In this document: piece after piece, positions 43,818-51,133 of the stretch
Layout of the letters: every line of letters begins with the position of its first letter
Numbering within the stretch: position 1 is the first letter of the stretch
DNA from: Pseudomonas sp. GM78
Lineage (GTDB): Bacteria; Pseudomonadota; Gammaproteobacteria; Pseudomonadales; Pseudomonadaceae
Assembly: GCF_000282475.1 (NCBI RefSeq)
Contig: NZ_AKJF01000058.1
Span: forward strand, 1-62,078
Direction of reading: 5' to 3'
DNA: 62,078 nt
Made by a program: the position numbers and the translations under genes
The notes under the pieces: model-generated
What the model was told of the DNA's origin: nothing
The model's input: only the letters and a program-made list of their open reading frames with translations
Databases searched by the model: none

Positions 43818-44621
43818 TTAAGCCGCGCGAATGCCGGCCGGGTTGCCCTTGATCGCCGAGCTGCGGTAATCGTGGGGATCGAGTCGACGGATCAGTGCCA
43901 ACTGCTCGGGAGTCGGGTGCACGGTTTCCTTGAGCGCCGACGACTTGAGCAACGGGAAGCCGGTGCATTCCTGCACCTGTTCGAAGCTCACGCCCGGGTG
44001 CAGGCTGCGCACCTGCACGGCACGGTCCGGGCCGTCGAAATCCATCACGCACAGGTCGGTGACGATCAGGCGAATGTCCATCAGGTCGCGGCGTACCCCT
44101 TGCGGCCAGCGCTCGGCCTTGAAGCCGACGCCGGAGACCATGTCCACTTCACCGCTGACGAACACCCGGGTGTTATGGTTGGGAACGAAGAACGAGTTGA
44201 TATGGTTGATGCTGTTGCCCGGCAGGCCACGGACACCGAGCATGGCGGCCTTGGGCTTGTGGTAATCACCCACGCAGGACAGGTTGCTCTGGCCCCAGCG
44301 GTCGATCTGGGTCGGGCCAATCATGGCGTGGCGACGACCACCCCAGACGCACTCGAACACCCGCTCGAAGTTCATCGAGCCCGAGTACCGCGGCACAAAA
44401 TCACCACGCGGACCCAGGGGGATTGGGTCCTCGACCAGGTAGGCCTCGCTGTCGGTCATCAGCAATTGCGGACTGTGGCTGAGCTTGGCCAGGCTCGCGC
44501 CCAGGCGCGGGATCACGCCAAGGCCCGAAGCAATCAACTCGCCGTTGTCGCGCCAGGCTTCGCTGGCCGCGACGATCATCAGTTCGGCGAGGGTAAATTC
44601 ACAGGTAGTCGACATTTTCAT
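43818..44621 (-). CDS. ipdB: IpdB-like beta subunit, CoA-transferase fold ring hydrolase
   Basis: This is a 267-residue family I CoA-transferase beta-like subunit: MIVAASEAWRDNGELIASGLG, then PRLGASLAKLSHSP, then GPTQIDRWGQSNLSCVGDY and RGLPGNSINHINSFFVPNHN. IpdA and IpdB together are not transferases but hydrolase partners that open ring C of COCHEA-CoA in Mycobacterium. Its gene follows ipdA by 5 nt. The subunit lacks the canonical transferase glutamate motif EN(G)xxG found in PcaJ-type enzymes. Confidence 0.87.
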   Translation of the reverse strand: MKMSTTCEFTLAELMIVAASEAWRDNGELIASGLGVIPRLGASLAKLSHSPQLLMTDSEAYLVEDPIPLGPRGDFVPRYSGSMNFERVFECVWGGRRHAMIGPTQIDRWGQSNLSCVGDYHKPKAAMLGVRGLPGNSINHINSFFVPNHNTRVFVSGEVDMVSGVGFKAERWPQGVRRDLMDIRLIVTDLCVMDFDGPDRAVQVRSLHPGVSFEQVQECTGFPLLKSSALKETVHPTPEQLALIRRLDPHDYRSSAIKGNPAGIRAA

Positions 44622-44626
44622 CTTCC

Positions 44627-45502
44627 TCAGAACACCGGCAGGGCCAGGGAGCCCATGCGTTCGGCACCGCCGTTTTTATCCAGATAAGCCACTTCGCCCG
44701 CCGCCACGTACTCCTCGACGTAGGCTTGCCAGCCGCCCTCCTCGCCAGCACTGGCGGCATAACGCTTGAGGTGGCTCAGGTCCCAGCCGTACTCGGGCTG
44801 GCAGGCGGTCGGGTGGGCGCCAAACGGGGCATGGATCACGCCGCTGACCAGGTAGCGTTCGAAGGTGTTGCAACGGGCCTGTTCGGTGCTCAACTCGAGG
44901 CGTTCATGCAGCTGTTCGCAAGACACGAAACACTGCCCGGCAGCGCGGGCGAACAGGTGATCGAAGTACGGGTCGGGGCCTGTGACCAGCGTGTTGCCCA
45001 AGCGGTCGGCGACGTTGACGTGAACAAAGGCGACATCCAGGTTCAGCGCCGGCATGGCCAGCAGCACCTCGCCGTCTGCATAGGGCGATTGAATGGTCTT
45101 GAGCTCAGGGTTGAGGCGCGTGACATCGGTGGCCAGGCCACAGCGGGTCGGCAAAAATGGCAGGCGCATGGCCGCCGCACGCAGTCCCCACTGGAACATG
45201 CCCTCATCGACTTCCATCAATTCCAGGCCACCGGCTTCCCGGGCCTTGCGGTAGTAGGGTTCCAGCGGGATGGCGTCGAGAGTGGCAAAGCCGAACACCA
45301 GCTTTTTCACCTTGCCCGCTGCGCAGAGCATGCCCACTTCCGGTCCGCCGTAGGCCACCACGGTCAGGTCCTTGACATCGGATCGCAGGATCTCGCGAAC
45401 CACCGCCATCGGCTTGCGCCGCGGGCCCCAACCACCGAAGCCGATGGTCATGCCATCACGCAGTTGCGCCACCGCGTCAGCCGCCGTCATTTGCTTGTTC
45501 AT
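44627..45502 (-). CDS. ipdA: IpdA-like alpha subunit, CoA-transferase fold ring hydrolase
   Basis: This 291-residue alpha-like subunit has VAQLRDGMTIGFGGWGPRRK, ILRSDVKDLTVVAYGGPEVG, MEVDEGMFQWGLRAAAMRLP and LPTRCGLATDVT. It aligns well, by recollection, with IpdA, including the GWG(P/S)RRKPM segment and DEGM with the glutamate used for catalysis. The stop of the extradiol gene overlaps its start (ATGA), linking ring A and ring C/D functions in one transcript. Confidence 0.88.
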   Translation of the reverse strand: MNKQMTAADAVAQLRDGMTIGFGGWGPRRKPMAVVREILRSDVKDLTVVAYGGPEVGMLCAAGKVKKLVFGFATLDAIPLEPYYRKAREAGGLELMEVDEGMFQWGLRAAAMRLPFLPTRCGLATDVTRLNPELKTIQSPYADGEVLLAMPALNLDVAFVHVNVADRLGNTLVTGPDPYFDHLFARAAGQCFVSCEQLHERLELSTEQARCNTFERYLVSGVIHAPFGAHPTACQPEYGWDLSHLKRYAASAGEEGGWQAYVEEYVAAGEVAYLDKNGGAERMGSLALPVF

Positions 45503-46404
45503 TGCTCATCTCCTTGTTGTTGGCCGACTGAAAAGTCATGCCCCCACAGGCTTACGCGGGTAAATTCGAAGGCCGAGTGTTCGGCCCAGTTCACTTGCAG
45601 GCCGCCGTAGCCGTACTCCAGGTCGAAGCCGGATGGGGTCTTCATGTAAAACGAGGTCATCAGATCGTTGAGGTGCTGGCCCAGGGTGGCCGACAGCGGC
45701 ACCTGATGGGCCAGGCGCCGGTCGTGGGCACGCCCCACTTCGGTCATCGAGCCCACTTCCACCATCACGTGCACACAGCCCGAAGGGACTGCGAACTCCG
45801 CGAGCGCCAACGAGTGGTGGCGACTGTTGCGGCAATGCAGAAAATGGATCCGGATCGGCGGCGCCAGCGGGTCGGGGCGAAAGTTGAAGATGTCCGACAG
45901 TTCGAACCCCAGCACATCCTTGGCGAATGCCAGGGTGGCATCGAAGTCCGGGGCCGGCAGCACCGTGTGCCCCAGGCCCATGTCACCGGTGATGAAACCC
46001 GGCACACCCTGGGGCGAGACAAATGGCAGGCAATCGGAGCGATGCCCCCAGCTCAGCTCGTGACGGTTGCCGGATGGGTCAAGGACACTGACCAGTGCCT
46101 GTACGCCACGCTGCTCGACCTCGGCGGCAGTGCCCGCCTGCCAGCGCACGCCGTTCTGCTCCAGTGCCTGTAATGCGGCGTTGAAAGCGCTTTCGCTGGC
46201 CAGCTCCCAGCCAGACGCCAGGTAACCCGCTTCGGCACCCTCGACGATGAGCATGCGAAAGGGTCGCTCGTCCATCTTCACGTACAGTCCGCCACCGGGT
46301 GCAGGCACGACCATCATGCCCAGCACGTCTTCGGCATAGCGTTGCCACTGACTGAGGTTTTTGATTTGAGCGACGAAGTAGCTCAACCCCCGGATATCCA
46401 TCAT
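45499..46404 (-). CDS. hsaC: HsaC/BphC-like extradiol ring-cleavage dioxygenase
   Basis: This 301-residue type I extradiol dioxygenase has two vicinal-oxygen-chelate domains. The iron ligands are His in GLGHTVL (near 147), His in RNSRHHSLAL (near 216) and Glu in GFDLEYGYGG (near 267). LSATLGQHLNDLMTSFYMKT is close to HsaC, which cleaves the catechol 3,4-DHSA. ATG at 46404 (ATGATG, with GGAG 8 nt before) is chosen because the longer frame to 46470 runs into the operator at 46467. It heads the ten-gene operon down to 36686. Confidence 0.87.
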   Translation of the reverse strand: MMDIRGLSYFVAQIKNLSQWQRYAEDVLGMMVVPAPGGGLYVKMDERPFRMLIVEGAEAGYLASGWELASESAFNAALQALEQNGVRWQAGTAAEVEQRGVQALVSVLDPSGNRHELSWGHRSDCLPFVSPQGVPGFITGDMGLGHTVLPAPDFDATLAFAKDVLGFELSDIFNFRPDPLAPPIRIHFLHCRNSRHHSLALAEFAVPSGCVHVMVEVGSMTEVGRAHDRRLAHQVPLSATLGQHLNDLMTSFYMKTPSGFDLEYGYGGLQVNWAEHSAFEFTRVSLWGHDFSVGQQQGDEQ

Positions 46405-46466
46405 GCCCTGCTCCTCAATGACTGGACCTTTGTTGGTCTTCATTGTGCTGAGGGGGGGCAACTGCA

Positions 46467-46485
46467 TCATCGTCCGTTGAGACTA
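46467..46485 (-). promoter_or_regulatory. 19-bp cluster operator before hsaC-ipd operon
   Basis: It reads TAGTCTCAACGGACGATGA on the transcribed strand, a full match to the consensus. CACAAT starts 24 nt after GGAC as a possible -10 box. It lies 62 nt before the hsaC-like start. Confidence 0.72.
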
Positions 46486-46548
46486 AGCATCTGATCTGCT
46501 GGGGAAAGAAAAAGGTGGTGACCCCGACACCGGAATATCCAATTCCTC

Positions 46549-46661
46549 GTGGGAGCGGGCTTGCTCGCGATGAGCCCGAAGGTGCCGGGTTTATCCAGCC
46601 AGCAGTCGTTAACGTTCACGACCATCGTCGGAACGCCGCCCGGAGCCGGCTCGCCCCCACA
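46549..46661. repeat. Degenerate REPIN, GTGGGAG type
   Basis: GTGGGAGCGGGCTTGCTCGC (46549) is only partly mirrored by GGAGCCGGCTCGCCCCCACA (ending 46661). Both arms have changes and the loop is enlarged, so the element looks old. Confidence 0.65.
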
Positions 46662-46702
46662 GGAAATTGCAGCAGGTTCAGCGAATGTGCACGAACACAC
46701 TA

Positions 46703-46990
46703 GCGTAGCGCGCCGGCTTGATGCCATGGTCGGCCCAGAGGCCGCCACCGCGAGGCTTTTGATCGCAGACGCCCCGTTAACCACGCTGGCCGAACGCAGG
46801 CATTGCGCAGTGGGTAAACCGGCAGGACGCCGGTTTAGCCGCGCTGGGCCAGGGATGGCCCATCGCGGCGACCCACGGAGCAATGCCGGAGAGAGGGCAC
46901 ACCGAGCCTTAGCGAGGTGCCGAGTGGTGGGGCAAAGAGCGCTTGGTTACTTGGCGCTTTTCCAAGTAACCCGCCGTAAGGGCGGAACCT
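46703..46990. repeat. Dispersed intergenic repeat of Pseudomonas
   Basis: This block of about 290 nt contains GGTAAACCGGCAGGACGCCG, then GCCGCGCTGGGCCAGGGATG, GGAGCAATGCCGGAGAGAGG, AGCGAGGTGCCGAGTGGTGG and TTACTTGGCGCTTTTCCAAG. I recognise it as a sequence present in several copies in fluorescent pseudomonads, often misannotated as small ORFs. The exact ends are uncertain. Its role is unknown. Confidence 0.55.
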
Positions 46991-47084
46991 ATTGAAGCCA
47001 TTACCGCAGAAACGGATATGTACACGAGACAAGGTCAAAAGATCGCTGCCTCGTTCCACGAGACAGCTCCTACAGGTTGGGTGG

Positions 47085-48041
47085 TCACATGTACAGAATC
47101 ACCAGGTCGTTGATCACCGAAGGGCGATCACTGCCAACCACATGAGTGTTCACTTCCAGCGTGAGCTGGGTCCCGCGCTTGACCCGCGCCACCTGCTTGA
47201 CCCTGGCCCGCGCATGTATCCGCGCACCGGCTGGCACCGGTGCCGGGAAGCGCAGGCGGTCCGAGCCGTAGTTGACCATGGTGCCAAAGCCGGTGATCTC
47301 ATAGCCCAGTTGCAGTTTGAGCCGCGATTGCAGCACCTGCACCAGCGCACCGTGGGCGATGGTGCCGCCAAACGGGCTGTCCTTGCGCGCACGCTCAGGA
47401 TCGGTATGAATCCAGTAGTCATCACCCGACAACAACGCGAAGGCATCGATCAAGGCCTGGTCGACAACAATTTCGTTGCTCCAGTCGCTGAAGGTTTCAC
47501 TGACCAGGCTCTGCAGTGCCACCTCATCGTCCATGGCAATCAGGCGCGCAGGTGCAACCTCAAGTTGTTCCACAGGTTGCGTTTGCGGCGCCCCGGCCCA
47601 GTGCTGCAGCGCGGCGCTGTCCTGCTCCATGCCGGTAAAGCGCAGTAACCGCGTGCCCTTTGCATCGACCTCGGCAAACACCGGTTTCAAACGCATGCCG
47701 ATGCGAATCTGGTCCTCTTCAAGCCCCACCAGCGTGGTATTGATCCGCACGCCTTCATCCAGCTCGATGACCGCCAGTTTCTGCGGCATTTCATCGGCGA
47801 AGTCCGGCAACGTGGGGATGCGCGCCACGGTAAAGCTGTACAGGCTGGCGCCACCGCTCACGTCACGCCAGGTCAGGTCGTGGGCCAGGCAACGCGGGCA
47901 GTGCCGACGCGGGTAAAACACCCAGTGTTCGCAGGCGTTGCACTGCTGGATCAACAGCCGTTGCGCTTTCAGGCCTTCCCAGTACGGTGCAGAAATATCG
48001 GTCGGTACCGGCATTGGTTTATTGTTCGACATGCTGGTCAT
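47085..48041 (-). CDS. DUF35 (zinc ribbon/OB-fold)-MaoC fusion, partner of the Ltp2-like aldolase
   Basis: This 318-residue protein has an N-terminal DUF35 domain with zinc-ribbon CNACEHWVFYPRRHCPRC (near 35-52) and the OB-fold segment WRDVSGGASLYSFTVARIP. The C-terminal MaoC-like half (from about 155) has FALLSGDDYWIHTDPERA and GGTIAHGALVQVLQSRL. In known retro-aldolases a DUF35 domain sits after the MaoC-like part (ChsH2 with Ltp2); here the order is reversed. The start at 48041 overlaps the aldolase stop (ATGA); ATG at 48032 is an alternative. Expected substrate: a hydroxyacyl-CoA of the side chain. Confidence 0.82.
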   Translation of the reverse strand: MTSMSNNKPMPVPTDISAPYWEGLKAQRLLIQQCNACEHWVFYPRRHCPRCLAHDLTWRDVSGGASLYSFTVARIPTLPDFADEMPQKLAVIELDEGVRINTTLVGLEEDQIRIGMRLKPVFAEVDAKGTRLLRFTGMEQDSAALQHWAGAPQTQPVEQLEVAPARLIAMDDEVALQSLVSETFSDWSNEIVVDQALIDAFALLSGDDYWIHTDPERARKDSPFGGTIAHGALVQVLQSRLKLQLGYEITGFGTMVNYGSDRLRFPAPVPAGARIHARARVKQVARVKRGTQLTLEVNTHVVGSDRPSVINDLVILYM

Positions 48042-49249
48042 GCTCCCTGAAGAATCAACGCGGCCTGCTCGCTCATCACGCCACCGGTCCCGGAGACGTA
48101 GACGGCGTCGCAACGCTCAAGCTGACGTTCGCCCGCTTCACCGCTGATCTGAGTGACGGCCTCGATCACCTGTGACATTCCCCCGGCGGCACCGGCCTGG
48201 CCGAAACTGAGCTGGCCACCGTGGGTGTTCATCGGGAAATCGCCGCGCCAGGTCAGGTCATGCTCGCGTACAAAGCGCATGCCCTCGCCCTTGGCACAGA
48301 AGCCGGCATCTTCCAGGGTCAACAACGCGGTGATGGTGTAGCAATCGTAGATTTGCGCCGCATCGACATCCGCCGGTTTGAGCCCGGCCATCTCGAAGGC
48401 GCGACGTGAGGCCGGACCAATCGGCGTGTTGAGCATGTCTTGCGCATACGAGGGCGACTTGAATGCCAGGTGCTCGCCGAAGCCTGTGATGAATGCCGGG
48501 CGTTTACGCGCACGGGCCGCGACTTCTTTGGAGGCAATGATCATTGCCGCACCGCCGGCCACGGGCATGACTATTTCGAGGATGTGCAGGGGGTCGGCCA
48601 CCCGCTTGCTCGCCAGCACCTGCTCGATGCTCAACGGCTGGCCATGGAACATCGCCTGGGGGTTGGCCAAGGCGTTGGTGCGCTGGTCAACCGCAATCTT
48701 GGCCATGGCCACTGGATCGTAACCGTACTGCGCGGCATAGCGCTGGGCAATCATGGCGTAGCCGGTATTCTGGCCCATGTGTCCGTAAGGCAAATCGAAT
48801 TCCGCCTCCGGTGCACCAAAGGCCGTACTGTGCCCCCCGTAGCGCATGGCACGGGCGATCGCGCCGGGATCTTCGTCGGGCCCCATCGGCGCCAGGCGCG
48901 CTGGCAGTACACACAGCACGGCCTGGCATAAGCCCAACTCGATCGCCGCGGCCGCTCGCCAGACCATGCCCACCGAGGTGCAACCTCCCAGGTCGACCAC
49001 TTCGGCAAAATTCAGGGTCAAGCCCAGGTACTCGGCGGCCATGGCCGGCACGAACACCGAAGCTTCATGAAAATGCGGGCCGTTGATCACCAGACCGTCG
49101 AGGTCCTCGGCACGCAATCCTGCGTCCCGCAGCGCTTGCGCCGCCAGGTCGGCCACCTGTTCGAGGTGGAACATCCTCGGCGCAGTGGCGTATTTTTCCG
49201 GTTTGTATTGTGCGGTGCCTACAATCGCCGCATGACCTTTCAGACCCAT
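48038..49249 (-). CDS. Lipid-transfer-protein-like thiolase-fold aldolase (Ltp2 type)
   Basis: This 403-residue thiolase-like protein is of the SCP-x/Ltp class: GHAAIVGTAQYKPEKYATAP, DLGGCTSVGMVWRAAAAIEL, a PYGHMGQNTGYAMIAQRY segment, and late MNTHGGQLSFGQAGAAGGMS and YVSGTGGVMSEQAALIL. It pairs with the DUF35-MaoC gene, as Ltp2 pairs with DUF35 proteins in steroid side-chain cleavage, where it performs a retro-aldol step releasing propanoyl-CoA. GGAGG 5 nt before ATG 49249 fixes the start. The operator at 49319 lies upstream. Confidence 0.83.
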   Translation of the reverse strand: MGLKGHAAIVGTAQYKPEKYATAPRMFHLEQVADLAAQALRDAGLRAEDLDGLVINGPHFHEASVFVPAMAAEYLGLTLNFAEVVDLGGCTSVGMVWRAAAAIELGLCQAVLCVLPARLAPMGPDEDPGAIARAMRYGGHSTAFGAPEAEFDLPYGHMGQNTGYAMIAQRYAAQYGYDPVAMAKIAVDQRTNALANPQAMFHGQPLSIEQVLASKRVADPLHILEIVMPVAGGAAMIIASKEVAARARKRPAFITGFGEHLAFKSPSYAQDMLNTPIGPASRRAFEMAGLKPADVDAAQIYDCYTITALLTLEDAGFCAKGEGMRFVREHDLTWRGDFPMNTHGGQLSFGQAGAAGGMSQVIEAVTQISGEAGERQLERCDAVYVSGTGGVMSEQAALILQGA

Positions 49250-49318
49250 GTATCCTCCGCTCGAAGGCTGTGCACTTGTGTTTTTGTCTTGCGACCATGC
49301 CACAACGCGTGCGGCAAG

Positions 49319-49337
49319 TGATCGTCCATTTGGACCA
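49319..49337 (-). promoter_or_regulatory. 19-bp cluster operator before ltp2-like gene
   Basis: It reads TGGTCCAAATGGACGATCA on the transcribed strand: a perfect GTCC-N4-GGAC inverted repeat with one mismatch in the GATG tail. It is 69 nt upstream of the start. Confidence 0.65.
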
Positions 49338-49387
49338 GAACACCGCCCAGCGCCAGGATCTTCCCGGCGTGGGCGCCTGCACGGTGA

Positions 49388-51064
49388 TCAGAAGCTGTAT
49401 TTCACCGAGAACGTGCCATAGTCACGGTCGGCCAGCAAACGCTTGACCGGGTCCGCGTCACCCAGGTAGCTGGTGACCCGCAGGGCGACTTCCAGGTTGC
49501 CCAAGTACTTGAAGGTGGTGCCCACGCTCAGCCGACGGTCGCCTTGCAGCCCGGAAATAGTCCCGGCCATTGGCGTGGCGCCGCTGAACACGTTGGAGAA
49601 ATTCACCGGCACTTCCAGGTCCCAGCCTTCGAACACGCCCGGGTAGCTGAAGGATGCCCCCACGGTGTAGGCGCTGGCGGTTTTGCTGCGCCAGCCCGTC
49701 GCGGTCTTGTAGGTGTAGTCATCGGACGGCTGCACCAGCGGGCGCATGGCCGGAATCAGACTGTTGCCCAGCGCCTGCAGGTTCGGTGCCGCCGAGGCAT
49801 CATCCACGCTGTCGACGCGCACATGCACGATCTCGGCCGTCAGCGCCGTCTGGCTCGCCCAAGGCCGGTCGCCGAGGATGCGGATGGCCGACAATTGCAT
49901 CTGCTGGCCCTTGCCGCGGGTTGGCGTCGGGCCCAGGCCTGTGTTGACCATCACCGGGGCACCATCGCGATAGGACCACTCGCCACCGATCTGGGTTTCG
50001 CCGATCTTGGTCGAGGCACTGATCCCGGTCAGCTTGATGTCTTCAAAGTAGGTGATCCGATAGCCGTTCGGCACACCGGCGAACACGCCCGGGGCGACGG
50101 GAATGGGCTGATACCCCACCAGCGCGGTGGCGGGGTTCTTGTCATGATAATTGACATGGAACAGTGACAATTCCAGGGCCGGTACCGGGCGAAAGCGTAC
50201 CTGAACCCCCCACTGTCCACTGTCACGGGGTTCATCGGTGCCTTTGTAGTTGATCCGCGTGCCGTTGGCGTTGCGGATAAACTCACGCCCTGGCCCGACC
50301 ACATCACTGGTAGACAGGTAGCTGCCCACCGGCGGCAGTTCAGTCCCCATCCATTCGTATTGCACATACGCACCAAAGGTCAGCTGCGGGTTCAACCGAT
50401 AGGAAGCCGAGAATTGCCCGACCGGCAACAGCACTTCCTTGACCTCGACCCCTGGCTGGGCCGCCTTGACCGCGTCGGACGGGTTCTGCACGCCACTGAC
50501 ACCGGGGTAAAACAGACTTTCACCCCACGACTCGATGTGGCGTCCGGCCTTGACGTCGAGCATCGAATCATTATCGAAGCGCCAGCCGCTGAACACGTAG
50601 GCGTCGAGGAACTTGCTGCGTCCACCGCTGTAGTATTTGGTGTCACTGGTGAACTCATTGTGATCCCCGGTCTTGTTGACCGTGGACGGTGAGTCGTTGT
50701 CGTTGGAGCGATGGTAGACATCATCGTAGAACGTACTGGCACGCAGTACGGCGCCGTAGTTGTCCTTGCGCAGGATCATCTCGGCCAAGGCACCCACGCG
50801 GTTGGTGACCAGGCTGCCCTTGTCGAAGTTGCGGTCGCCGTCATCGGCGTTGAGCGTCAACAGGTTCTTGTCCGGGTCGGACAAGCGAACCCCTAGCCCG
50901 TAACTGGTCGTCACGGTCCAGTCAATCGTCGCCCCGTTGTCGAACTCGATGGTTTCACCTGACCATGCGGGTGTGGACACCAGTGCGATCGCCGCCACCA
51001 GACCCGATAACTCGAAGCCCGATACAGCTGGGCCTGCACCATTTTTGTTGTTTTTATTATTCAC
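49388..51064 (-). CDS. DUF1302 outer-membrane protein
   Basis: This 558-residue envelope protein of the DUF1302 family has a signal peptide (ALVSTPAWSG), the N-terminal EFDNGATIDWTVTTSYGLGVRL, many amphipathic beta strands, and a C-terminal SVKYSF with terminal Phe typical of an outer-membrane barrel. GTG at 51064 preceded by GAGAGG is chosen; an upstream ATG at 51127 lacks an RBS. DUF1302 genes travel with DUF1329, YCF48 and MMPL genes near lipid and steroid catabolic loci. No DUF1329 partner is seen in the window. It probably admits hydrophobic substrate. Confidence 0.82.
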   Translation of the reverse strand: MNNKNNKNGAGPAVSGFELSGLVAAIALVSTPAWSGETIEFDNGATIDWTVTTSYGLGVRLSDPDKNLLTLNADDGDRNFDKGSLVTNRVGALAEMILRKDNYGAVLRASTFYDDVYHRSNDNDSPSTVNKTGDHNEFTSDTKYYSGGRSKFLDAYVFSGWRFDNDSMLDVKAGRHIESWGESLFYPGVSGVQNPSDAVKAAQPGVEVKEVLLPVGQFSASYRLNPQLTFGAYVQYEWMGTELPPVGSYLSTSDVVGPGREFIRNANGTRINYKGTDEPRDSGQWGVQVRFRPVPALELSLFHVNYHDKNPATALVGYQPIPVAPGVFAGVPNGYRITYFEDIKLTGISASTKIGETQIGGEWSYRDGAPVMVNTGLGPTPTRGKGQQMQLSAIRILGDRPWASQTALTAEIVHVRVDSVDDASAAPNLQALGNSLIPAMRPLVQPSDDYTYKTATGWRSKTASAYTVGASFSYPGVFEGWDLEVPVNFSNVFSGATPMAGTISGLQGDRRLSVGTTFKYLGNLEVALRVTSYLGDADPVKRLLADRDYGTFSVKYSF

Positions 51065-51133
51065 ACTGCCTCTCCCGATTAACGACCTGATGGCCGCGCA
51101 AAGTGCAAGAACACCACTATTTCCCATGCCCGC

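Larger units (their letters stand above)
46405..47084. other. 680-nt spacer: operator, degenerate REPIN and dispersed repeat
   Basis: This gap separates the hsaC-ipd operon from the DUF35-MaoC gene. It holds, from left to right, the cluster operator, a degraded REPIN and a block matching a repeat I remember from other Pseudomonas intergenic regions. No credible protein-coding gene is seen; short ORFs on both strands are artefacts of the repeat. Confidence 0.7.

Noticed and set aside
43818-45502. 3-oxoadipate or acetoacetate CoA-transferase subunits (PcaI/PcaJ type)
   Set aside because: The alpha subunit has GWGPRRKPM and DEGM segments as in IpdA. The beta subunit lacks the transferase glutamate motif, and the neighbours belong to ring C/D degradation.
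46404-46470. Upstream ATGs at 46470 and 46443 as the start of the extradiol dioxygenase
   Set aside because: The reading frame to 46470 enters the operator at 46467-46485, the added residues have no family counterpart, and GGAG lies correctly before ATG 46404.
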